Part shown: positions 1-6,399 of the stretch, piece after piece
Layout: each line of letters begins with the position of its first letter
Position numbering within the stretch: position 1 is the stretch's first letter
Assembly: GCA_934667425.1 (NCBI GenBank)
Contig: CAKULV010000052.1
Span: forward strand, 1 to 19,583
Origin: an uncultured Kiritimatiellota bacterium
GTDB lineage: Bacteria > Verrucomicrobiota > Kiritimatiellia > RFP12 > UBA1067
Length of the DNA: 19,583 nt
Reading direction: 5' to 3'
Translations under genes and position numbers: made by a program
Notes under the pieces: generated by a model
The model's input: only the letters and a program-made list of their open reading frames with translations
The model's database searches: none
Told to the model about the DNA's origin: nothing

Positions 1-179
1 CAATGGTTCCAGACGACGAGACGGCGCGTCTCGTCCCCCTGGCGGACACACACCGCATAGGCATCGTCGCGCTCGATAGCCGCCGGGTAGTCAGGATAGC
101 GCACGAGGGCGTCCGGCGCTGCCACAGCCGTCGCGAATGCGGTCGAACATACGTACGCAACCAAAGCTGGCATTCTCAT
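1..179 (-). CDS. Secreted protein of unknown function, N-terminal part only
   Basis: The frame opens with ATG at 179 and runs off the left edge, giving 59 complete residues. A TGA codon directly precedes the ATG, which fixes this start, and an AAAGGAAAG ribosome-binding sequence lies just upstream. Residues 1-20 look like a signal peptide: a hydrophobic core is followed by an Ala-rich stretch, with likely cleavage after FATAVA. The visible mature start (APDALVRYPDYPAAIERDD) is followed by an Arg/Val-rich segment that I do not recognise. It begins 78 nt after the GH20 stop on the same strand, so it is probably the last visible member of the operon that starts near 3757. An exported enzyme acting alongside the hexosaminidase is possible but not shown. 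Confidence 0.7.
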   Translation of the reverse strand, partial: MRMPALVAYVCSTAFATAVAAPDALVRYPDYPAAIERDDAYAVCVRQGDETRRLVVWNH

Positions 180-257
180 TCATCTTTCCTTTCGCAATAT
201 CTAACGGTCCTTCGGTATGCCTACCTCAACGGCGGATATGGGACGCAGACCCTGCGG

Positions 258-1727
258 TCATTCAAGCGGCGCGCAGTTCACTCCCTGCCCTATGAGCCTC
301 TTCCTGTGCACCTTCATGCGGCGCAGGAAGTCGTCGAAGGGAGGCTTGCCGTTGCCGGACCAGAACACCTCCGCGAGCGCACAGCCGCGAGGCCACATCT
401 TCCATTCCAGGTCGAACTTGTTCCAGGTGTACTCCGACCAGTTGTTGCCCTGCCCGCCGATTATGTGGCTGCGCAGGTTTTCCGGCACTCCTTCGCAGAG
501 ATCCATGGAATGGCACTTCTCAAGCGTAATGCGTCCGCCTATGTACTGGAACGGATCATCCTCCAGCCCCTGCCCATAGTCAAGATAGCAGTAGCTGTTC
601 GGCGTCATCACCACATCGTGCCCTTTCGCCGCGAGATCCGAAGGCGAGAGCCACGCATGGCCGGCGCCCTGCTTCCCGAGACGCCAGCTCATGCCCATTG
701 CGGACTTCGGGATGCCTTCGCCGAGCAGATACTCGTCCCAGCCGAGGGCGCGTTTGCCGCGAGCCTCCAGGAACTTGACGAAATGCCTTGTGATCCACGG
801 CTGAAGTCCCTTCTCGTCGCCAAGTCCCTCATCCCTGATGCGCTTCTGGCATTTCGGGCAATCCTTCCAGCGGACCTGGGGACATTCGTCGCCGCCGATA
901 TGCACCACGTCCGAAGGGAACAGTCGGCACACGTAGTCTACCACATCCTCCATGAACTTGATGGCCTTGTCGTTGCCGATGCAAAGGACATCCTTCTCGA
1001 TCCCCCAGATCGAGCGGGGCGTGCGGTTGGCAAGGTTCTCCGGCTTGCAGGCGAATTCAGGATATGCGGCCAGGGCGGCATAGACGTGCCCTGGAAGCTC
1101 GATTTCCGGCACGACCTTCACATGCCGTTCGGCGGCATATGCGATTATCTCCCTGACGTCCGCCTCAGTGTAGTAGAATGGCCCGTAGGTCTGCCCGTTC
1201 GTCTCTGCCGAATATTCGCCGTTCGCCTCTCTCTTCAGCCTTGCCCCGAACTTGGGGCTTGCGGGGCGCACAGCCCCGTACTTGACCAGCTCCGGATAGC
1301 CGGGGATGTCGATGCGCCAGGCCTGGTCTTCCGTCAAATGCCAGTGCAGGACGTTCATCTTGTACTGGGCCATCTGGTCTATCACGTTCTTCAGCACGTC
1401 CTTCCCGAAGAAATGGCGGCAGTCGTCGATGAGCATCCCCCGCCACGGATATGCGGGGCGGTCGATTATGGAGACGCACGGATACCCGTTTGTGCCGACA
1501 AGCTGTTTCAGCGTCTGGCGGGCGTAGAACTCGCCGGCCGCATCCGAGCAGGCGATCCTGATTCCCTCCTCTGGATTCACGCGCAGCCGATAGCCCTCTG
1601 CGGCTATCGTCCCATCCTTCTCCACGACAACCTTGGCATCGGCCGACACCGTGTGCCGGTCGCACAGCTGCACATCCGCCGGCTGCGGTATCACCGAAAG
1701 CGCTGCGGCAAACAACATGTCTATCAT
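258..1727 (-). CDS. Beta-N-acetylhexosaminidase, glycoside hydrolase family 20
   Basis: The product is 489 aa and complete. GH20 enzymes remove terminal beta-linked GlcNAc or GalNAc from glycans, using the substrate acetamido group as nucleophile. An N-terminal GH20b-type domain (about residues 12-90, opening IPQPADVQ) precedes the catalytic barrel. The barrel shows LHWHLTEDQAWRIDIPGYP (127-145), EIELPGH (208-214), HIGGDE with the catalytic pair D280-E281, GWDE (329-332) and the aglycone-side GGQGNNWSEY (424-433). The start at 1727 is chosen because AAGGAG sits at normal spacing and family homology begins just after it; longer upstream frames read through repeat DNA. The N-terminus (MIDMLFAAALSV) is a short hydrophobic stretch without basic residues, so export is likely but not certain. 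The start overlaps the preceding oxidoreductase frame by 4 nt (ATGA). The likely role is host or dietary glycan breakdown. Confidence 0.93.
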   Translation of the reverse strand: MIDMLFAAALSVIPQPADVQLCDRHTVSADAKVVVEKDGTIAAEGYRLRVNPEEGIRIACSDAAGEFYARQTLKQLVGTNGYPCVSIIDRPAYPWRGMLIDDCRHFFGKDVLKNVIDQMAQYKMNVLHWHLTEDQAWRIDIPGYPELVKYGAVRPASPKFGARLKREANGEYSAETNGQTYGPFYYTEADVREIIAYAAERHVKVVPEIELPGHVYAALAAYPEFACKPENLANRTPRSIWGIEKDVLCIGNDKAIKFMEDVVDYVCRLFPSDVVHIGGDECPQVRWKDCPKCQKRIRDEGLGDEKGLQPWITRHFVKFLEARGKRALGWDEYLLGEGIPKSAMGMSWRLGKQGAGHAWLSPSDLAAKGHDVVMTPNSYCYLDYGQGLEDDPFQYIGGRITLEKCHSMDLCEGVPENLRSHIIGGQGNNWSEYTWNKFDLEWKMWPRGCALAEVFWSGNGKPPFDDFLRRMKVHRKRLIGQGVNCAPLE

Positions 1728-3124
1728 CTTCTCTTCTCCTTTTTGCTGGGTGAGGTAATTGCAAGACCTTCGCGATTGCGGACGCAATGAATTGCGTCCC
1801 TCCCCGTGGCGACGACATCTGCGCCGCCTCGCTGTAGCCGTCCATCTCGGACGCAATGAAGTGTGTCCCTCCCAGTGGCGACGACGCCCTCGTCGTCGTG
1901 CGTGGCACGGGATGGACGCGCTTGTCGCGTCCGAAGTTTTGCAGTTGCTTCGGACTGCATCCCATCTGAAGCCGCGCATCCCGGCGGGCGGACGGAATCG
2001 CCCGTAAGCGAAACCCACCTCGAGTCGTCGCGGCTCGAAGCGAGGGCGGCATCGACGAAGCGGATCGTGCGAAGGCCATCCTTCGCCTGCGGGAAATCGC
2101 ACCCCTTCCCGCCGCGCAGCGCCGAGCAGAACTCGCGGTAGTGGTTCGCGAACGCCTCTATGAAACCCTCGTGGTGTCCGGCCGGCGTCCTGGAGCAGCG
2201 CTTCGACACTTTGGACAGTCCGGCGATGTACGGGGCGTTGCGCTTGTATATGCGCTCCGGGCCGAATGCCTCCCGCACATGGAGATAGTTCCCCTCCTCG
2301 ACATTCCATGAAAGGGACGCCTTATCGCCATAGACGCGCAAGCGGAGCCCGTTCTCCTCCCCGGTCGCGATCTTCGATGCCACCATCGCGGCTTTCGCCC
2401 CCTTTTCGAGGCGCATCAGGATCGATGCGTCGTCGTCGAGCCGGTTGCCGGGCGCGAACGACGACAGGTCGGCGGCAACGGCCTTTATGCGAAGCCCGGT
2501 AACGTACTCTATGAGATGCGCCCCGTGCACGCCTATGTCGGCGACCACGCAGCTTCTGCCGGACTGCCCGGGATCCATCTTCCATGCGTTGCGCTTGTCG
2601 AGAGGCTTCGTGAAGTCTATCTTGCGGAAGCTTCCCTGCTGATACTCCACCACCACCTTGCAGACGGCACCAAGGTCGCCTCTCGCCACCAGGTCCCGCG
2701 CAAGCTTGACCATGGGATATCCGGAATACGTGAAAGGCACTCCGAGCAGCCTGCGCTTCCTGCGGGCAAGCCCCTCAAGCTCCTGCGCCTCCGATGAAGA
2801 CACCGCCAAAGGCTTCTCGCACATCACGTTCAGCCCAGCCTCCAGCGCAGCCTTCGCGATCGGATAGTGCGAGCTGTTCGGCGTGCAGACCGCAAGGAAG
2901 TCTACTCGATCCCTTTCGCCGTCGATAAGGCTGCGCCAGTCCCGGTACGTCCGCCCCGGCTCGATCCCAAGCTCCGCGCCCGTCGCGGCATTGCCGGCCT
3001 GATCGCGCGAAAAGCATCCGGCCACCAGATCGGCGAGATCATCCATCCTTATCGCGGCTCGGTGCACGGGACCTATGAAAGAACCACTCCCCCCTCCGAC
3101 CATCGCATATCTGAGGCGCCTCAT
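1724..3124 (-). CDS. Gfo/Idh/MocA family NAD(P)-dependent oxidoreductase with a repeat-encoded C-terminal tail
   Basis: The 466-aa frame is a cytoplasmic dehydrogenase of the Gfo/Idh/MocA family, which oxidises or reduces sugars and cyclitols. The Rossmann motif MVGGGSGSFIGPVH (8-21), CTPNSSH (80-86), the EKPLAV box with the usual catalytic Lys (103-108) and the DIGVHGAHL substrate-side motif (196-204) are all present. Recognisable family sequence ends near residue 373 (SRWVSL). The remaining roughly 90 residues are mostly translation of repeat array 1, ending at a TGA that overlaps the GH20 ATG. The start ATG at 3124 has GGGGAG at good spacing and lies 12 nt after the upstream gene, so the two are co-transcribed. 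The substrate cannot be told from sequence; the GH20 neighbour suggests amino-sugar or glycan-derived sugar metabolism. The functional protein may be about 375 aa with a non-native tail. Confidence 0.88.
   Translation of the reverse strand: MRRLRYAMVGGGSGSFIGPVHRAAIRMDDLADLVAGCFSRDQAGNAATGAELGIEPGRTYRDWRSLIDGERDRVDFLAVCTPNSSHYPIAKAALEAGLNVMCEKPLAVSSSEAQELEGLARRKRRLLGVPFTYSGYPMVKLARDLVARGDLGAVCKVVVEYQQGSFRKIDFTKPLDKRNAWKMDPGQSGRSCVVADIGVHGAHLIEYVTGLRIKAVAADLSSFAPGNRLDDDASILMRLEKGAKAAMVASKIATGEENGLRLRVYGDKASLSWNVEEGNYLHVREAFGPERIYKRNAPYIAGLSKVSKRCSRTPAGHHEGFIEAFANHYREFCSALRGGKGCDFPQAKDGLRTIRFVDAALASSRDDSRWVSLTGDSVRPPGCAASDGMQSEATAKLRTRQARPSRATHDDEGVVATGRDTLHCVRDGRLQRGGADVVATGRDAIHCVRNREGLAITSPSKKEKRR
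1766..1935. repeat. Repeat array 1: GC-rich hairpin modules
   Basis: Three hairpin modules of the family also found at 3833-4178 and 12871-13129. They are GGACGCAATGAATTGCGTCC (1780-1799, an 8-bp stem with loop TGAA), GGACGCAATGAAGTGTGTCC (1849-1868, one wobble and one mismatch) and the canonical GGACGCGCTTGTCGCGTCC (1914-1932). Each is bordered by a CTCCC or GGGAT/GGGAG tract. Between them are two diverged copies of the GTGGCGACG...CGTCG unit. One has stem CGACGACG (1879-1886) pairing with CGTCGTCG (1891-1898). The array covers the 3' end of the oxidoreductase frame and stops about 40 nt before the GH20 start. Confidence 0.85.
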
Positions 3125-3136
3125 GCGGTTTCTCCC

Positions 3137-3757
3137 CTATCTTTTGCGGGGGACCACGATTATCCCCCTCTTCGAGAAGTGGACCCAGTCGTTCGTCCAC
3201 GAAGTGTCCCTGAAAGGCTTCTCGAAAAGCTCGTCACGCGGGACTACGTCGTCCGCCGTGCCCCGCTTCCCGTCCGGACCGAGGGAAAGCACAACCGGGT
3301 GCCCGTTCGTCTGCGGCTCGTACACGTATGGCCGCTTCCACGGATCGGGGATCATGTGCCCCCACGAACTGGCGTACGGCCCGAGCCATCCTGGATGCCT
3401 CGAGGTCTTTGCGGACAGCGCCTCCAGGCCGCCATCCTCGGCCGTCGGATAGCATCCGCAATGGAACCTGTACCTGCCCAGAGCCTCCGCAAGGGCGTCC
3501 ACGCTGCGCTGTGCGAAAAGCATCTTCGTGTTCACGGCCGTGCGCTTTTCGACGAAGCCGGCCTGCTTGAGCACGAAGGCAGATATGATCACCATGCCGC
3601 CAAGCAGCAGAAGGTAGAAGCCGATCCCACGCTTCATCATAGGCGCACCAAGCCCAAGCTCACGGCGCTTAAGCTCGTATTCCCGCGCGATCGCCTTCTT
3701 CCGCGCCGCCCGAAACGCGGCATCGTGCGGCGCGGACTTTCTGTCTGTTCCGTCCAT
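3137..3757 (-). CDS. Membrane-anchored T2SSG (GspG)-domain protein
   Basis: The product is 206 aa. A basic cytoplasmic N-terminus (1-42) is followed by one transmembrane helix (about 46-64) and an extracytoplasmic domain with type II secretion protein G signatures: YPTAEDGGLEAL (103-114), DPWKRPYVYE (138-147) and SLGPDGKRGTADDVV (158-172), the last resembling the GspG calcium-binding loop. The prepilin peptidase site is degenerate. GFYLLL replaces GFTLIE and the +5 glutamate is missing, and the helix lies about 45 residues in. It is therefore probably a permanently anchored pseudopilin-like protein rather than a processed major pseudopilin. No other secretion gene is nearby. There is no Shine-Dalgarno sequence before ATG 3757, but a promoter almost abuts the start. 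It appears to be the first gene of the operon leading to the oxidoreductase and GH20. Confidence 0.8.
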   Translation of the reverse strand: MDGTDRKSAPHDAAFRAARKKAIAREYELKRRELGLGAPMMKRGIGFYLLLLGGMVIISAFVLKQAGFVEKRTAVNTKMLFAQRSVDALAEALGRYRFHCGCYPTAEDGGLEALSAKTSRHPGWLGPYASSWGHMIPDPWKRPYVYEPQTNGHPVVLSLGPDGKRGTADDVVPRDELFEKPFRDTSWTNDWVHFSKRGIIVVPRKR

Positions 3758-3765
3758 TTGCCGCT

Positions 3766-3795
3766 ATTGTACCACAAAATCCCCCGCTCTGCCGA
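3766..3795 (-). promoter_or_regulatory. Promoter of the T2SSG-domain gene, near-leaderless
   Basis: On the minus strand an extended -10 (TGG then TACAAT, 3766-3771) ends only 8 nt before the ATG at 3757. A weak -35 (TCGGCA, 3790-3795) is 18 nt upstream of the -10. The expected transcription start falls 0-3 nt before the ATG, so no ribosome-binding site would be included. Confidence 0.6.
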
Positions 3796-3832
3796 AAGCC
3801 CCGCCCGCAAAACGCCACTACAAGTAAATCTC

Positions 3833-4178
3833 GATTTGCGCTTCCCCGTGGCGACGGCGCCCCGCCGTCGTGCATGGCACGGGAGGGACGCGCTTGTCGC
3901 GTCCGGGGGGTTTCCAATGCCACCCCCTTTGGCGATCTGCGCTTCCCCGTGGCGACGGCGCCTCGCCGTCGTGCATGGCGATCTGCGCTTCCCCGTGGCG
4001 ACGGCGCCTCGCCGTCGTGCATGGCGATCTGCGCTTCCCCGTGGCGACGGGGTGTTCGGTCGCGACAAGCGCGACCCTCCCGCAACGGGGTGTTCGGACG
4101 CAACAAGCGCGTCCCTCCCGTATTTTCGCAAACCGCAAAGATTCGCCGTTTTCGGGAGGGACGCGCTTGTCGCGTCCG
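3833..4178. repeat. Repeat array 2: 46-bp units and hairpin modules
   Basis: This fills most of the 449-nt gap between clpB and the T2SSG-domain gene. Four 46-bp units begin at 3833, 3934, 3980 and 4026 (the last truncated). Each contains GTGGCGACGGCG and CGCCGTCGTGCATGGC, whose CGACGGCG and CGCCGTCG arms pair (for example 3852-3859 with 3863-3870). Hairpin modules lie at 3886-3904, 4058-4076, 4097-4115 and 4159-4177. The copy at 4058-4076 is GGTCGCGACAAGCGCGACC; both outer-stem bases differ from the canonical GGACGCG/CGCGTCC, so pairing is kept. Two modules at 4049 and 4087 form a 38-bp direct repeat. A border sequence (GGTTTCCAATGCC ... CCCTTTGG, about 3909-3932) separates two element copies. 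Confidence 0.9.
4095..4178. repeat. Long inverted repeat just downstream of clpB
   Basis: Two hairpin modules face each other. The 26-nt arm 4095-4120 pairs with 4153-4178 with a single mismatch around a 32-nt loop. It begins about 28 nt after the clpB stop codon. There is no T-tract, so it is not a classical intrinsic terminator, but it could stabilise or end the clpB transcript. Confidence 0.7.
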
Positions 4179-4206
4179 CAATCGCGGAGGCTTTTCAGGC
4201 TCCTCT

Positions 4207-6288
4207 TTAGGCGAGCGTGATCACGCCCTTCTTCGCCGTGACCTTCACGGTCGAGCCGGGCGGATACTTGCCCGCGATTATCGCCTTCGCGACCGGCGTC
4301 TCGATCTCGCGCTGTATCGCCCTTTTCACCGGACGAGCGCCATACGCGGGATCGTACCCGTCCTTCGCGAGCTGGTCAAGCCCCGCCTCGTCTATCTCGA
4401 ACTGAAGCTCCTGCTCCGCAAGGCGCTTCGAGAAATCCTTGAGCTGCAGGGACACGATCTTCTTGATCTGGTCCGCCGTAAGCTCCTTGAACTCCAGTAT
4501 CTCGTCGAGCCTGTTGAGGAACTCCGGACGGAACAGCCCCTTCAGCGCATCGCGGGATGCGTTCGACGTCATGATTATCACCGTGTTCTTGAAGCTCACG
4601 GTGCGGCCATGGCTGTCGGTAAGGCGTCCATCGTCGAGAACCTGCAGCAGGAGGTTGAACACGTCCGGATGCGCCTTCTCGATCTCGTCAAGCAGCACAA
4701 CCGAATACGGCTTGCGGCGCACGGCCTCCGTAAGCTGGCCACCCTCGTCGTATCCCACGTATCCCGGCGGCGCACCGACAAGACGGCTCACGGCGAACTT
4801 CTCCATGTACTCGCTCATGTCTATGCGCACGAAAGCGGACTCGTCGTCGAACAGCTCTGCGGCAAGCGCCTTCGCGAGTTCCGTCTTGCCTACGCCGGTA
4901 GGCCCCAGGAACAGGAACGCGCCGACCGGACGCTGCCGGTTCTTTATGCCTGCCCTTGACCTCAGCACCGCATCGGCAACGGCGTCCACCGCCGCATCCT
5001 GGCCGATCACGCGCTCATGCAGCACTTCAGGCAGCTTCAGCAGCTTTTCGCGCTCGCCCTCGAGAAGCTTCGTCACGGGTATGCCGCTCCAGCGCGAAAC
5101 GACCTCGGCGATCTCGTCCGCCGTGACCTCCTCCTTGAGCATGGCGTTGCCGCCGGCCTCATGTATCTCGCGCTCGTGCTCCTTCAGCTTCTTCTCGAGT
5201 TCGGGAAGAACGCCGTATTTCAGCCGGGCCGCATTCTCGTTGTCGCCGCGGGAGAGGGCCTGCGTGTACCTGACCTTTGCGCTGTCGAGATCCGCACGTA
5301 TCTTGCGCACCTCCTCGAGCGCAGCCTTCTCCTTATTCCACTGGGCCGTCATAGCATCGGCCTTCACCTTGAGCGTCGACAGCTCCTTCTGAAGCTCGTC
5401 GAGCCGCTTCTTGGAGGCTTCGTCCTTCTCTTTCTTGAGGGCGATCGCCTCAATTTCGAGACGGCGAACGTGGCGGGATATCTCATCGAGTTCGGCAGGG
5501 CACGAGTCCATCTCCGTACGTATCGATGCGCAGGCCTCGTCAAGCAGGTCTATCGCCTTGTCCGGCAGGAACCGATCCTGGATGTATCTGGCGGACAGCA
5601 CCACCGAGCTTACAATCGCCGCGTCCTGGATGTGGACGTTATGGTACTTCTCGAACCTATCCTTCAAACCACGGAGTATCGAGATCGAATCCTCCTCGCT
5701 CGGGGGATCCACCTGCACAGGCTGGAAACGACGCTCGAGCGCCGCGTCCTTCTCCATGTACTTGCGGTACTCGTCGAGCGTGGTCGCGCCAACGCAGTGA
5801 AGCTCGCCGCGGGCCAGCATGGGCTTGAGCATGTTGCCGGCGTCTGAGCTGCCTTCCGTCTTGCCCGCGCCTACGATGGTATGTATCTCGTCTATGAAAA
5901 GGATTATCTTTCCTTCAGACTCCTTTATCGTCTTCAAGACCGCCTTCAGACGCTCCTCGAACTGCCCTCGGTACATTGCGCCGGCCATCAGCGCCGTCAT
6001 GTCAAGCGAGAACACGGTGCGATCCTTCAGCCCATCCGGGACATCGCCCCTGACTATACGCTGGGCAAGGCCTTCGACGATTGCCGTCTTGCCTACGCCC
6101 GGTTCGCCTATCAGGACCGGGTTGTTCTTCGTCTTGCGGGACAAAATCCTTATAACGTCGCGGATTTCGGTATCGCGGCCTATCACGGGATCAAGCTTAC
6201 CAGTACGCGCCCTCGCCGTAAGGTCGTCACCGAACTTCTGAAGCGGGTTCTTCGTATCCTCTTCTATCGGATTGACTTGTTCATTCAT
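4207..6288 (-). CDS. clpB: ClpB-type disaggregase lacking the N-terminal domain
   Basis: The product is 693 aa, against roughly 860 for typical ClpB. It is an AAA+ chaperone that works with the DnaK system to extract proteins from aggregates. It opens directly at the linker before NBD1 (KFGDDLTARARTGKLDPVIGRD). NBD1 has Walker A GEPGVGKT (61-68), Walker B LFIDE (130-134) and Arg finger ERRF (185-188). The coiled-coil middle domain spans about 260-390. NBD2 has Walker A GPTGVGKT (462-469), Walker B VLLDE (531-535) and FRPEFLNR (586-593). The N-terminal Clp_N repeats are absent and no remnant lies upstream. The stretch between TSN (574-576) and FRPEFLNR is also much shorter than usual. AAGGAG precedes ATG 6288 at good spacing, so this is the true start. 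It appears to be monocistronic behind a sigma-54 promoter. Confidence 0.95.
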   Translation of the reverse strand: MNEQVNPIEEDTKNPLQKFGDDLTARARTGKLDPVIGRDTEIRDVIRILSRKTKNNPVLIGEPGVGKTAIVEGLAQRIVRGDVPDGLKDRTVFSLDMTALMAGAMYRGQFEERLKAVLKTIKESEGKIILFIDEIHTIVGAGKTEGSSDAGNMLKPMLARGELHCVGATTLDEYRKYMEKDAALERRFQPVQVDPPSEEDSISILRGLKDRFEKYHNVHIQDAAIVSSVVLSARYIQDRFLPDKAIDLLDEACASIRTEMDSCPAELDEISRHVRRLEIEAIALKKEKDEASKKRLDELQKELSTLKVKADAMTAQWNKEKAALEEVRKIRADLDSAKVRYTQALSRGDNENAARLKYGVLPELEKKLKEHEREIHEAGGNAMLKEEVTADEIAEVVSRWSGIPVTKLLEGEREKLLKLPEVLHERVIGQDAAVDAVADAVLRSRAGIKNRQRPVGAFLFLGPTGVGKTELAKALAAELFDDESAFVRIDMSEYMEKFAVSRLVGAPPGYVGYDEGGQLTEAVRRKPYSVVLLDEIEKAHPDVFNLLLQVLDDGRLTDSHGRTVSFKNTVIIMTSNASRDALKGLFRPEFLNRLDEILEFKELTADQIKKIVSLQLKDFSKRLAEQELQFEIDEAGLDQLAKDGYDPAYGARPVKRAIQREIETPVAKAIIAGKYPPGSTVKVTAKKGVITLA

Positions 6289-6316
6289 AGCTTTTTCTCC
6301 TTATCTGACCATCACA

Positions 6317-6333
6317 AGCAATGGGCGTGCCAA
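6317..6333 (-). promoter_or_regulatory. Sigma-54 (RpoN) promoter of clpB
   Basis: On the minus strand TTGGCACGCCCATTGCT matches the sigma-54 consensus (YTGGCACG, four bases, TTGCW). The invariant GG and GC are separated by 10 nt as required. A transcription start about 12 nt beyond the GC falls near 6306-6308. That leaves a leader of about 18-20 nt containing the AAGGAG before the clpB ATG at 6288. Confidence 0.75.
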
Positions 6334-6362
6334 CATCCGGGAAAGCCCAAACCCGGCGGGAT

Positions 6363-6394
6363 TTGCGCCAATATGGCACAGCGAACTGGCGCAA
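6363..6394. promoter_or_regulatory. Inverted repeat upstream of the sigma-54 promoter, candidate activator site
   Basis: A perfect 8-bp inverted repeat, TTGCGCCA (6363-6370) and TGGCGCAA (6387-6394), is separated by 16 nt. Its centre is about 70 nt upstream of the predicted sigma-54 start, a plausible place for an enhancer-binding protein. It also lies just after the stop of the glycosyltransferase gene, but no T-run follows on either strand. Confidence 0.4.
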
Positions 6395-6399
6395 CCGTG

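Noticed and set aside
3..1790. Long open frames on the plus strand (also 2867-4210, 8893-10761, 11095-12471 and 14415-15809)
   Set aside because: Each lies antisense to a convincing minus-strand gene. Their translations are Arg/His/Pro-rich with no family motifs, as expected in GC-rich DNA.
1728..2309. N-terminal extension of the GH20 frame up to 2309
   Set aside because: The added residues come from repeat array 1 and the oxidoreductase gene read in another frame. A good ribosome-binding site precedes the start at 1727.
6363..6394. Intrinsic terminator after the glycosyltransferase
   Set aside because: The spacer is long and no T-run follows the stem on either strand. A regulatory site fits better.
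6289..6399. Missing Clp_N domain of ClpB in a shifted frame
   Set aside because: The gap is only 111 nt, holds the promoter elements, and the GT2 gene occupies the DNA beyond it.
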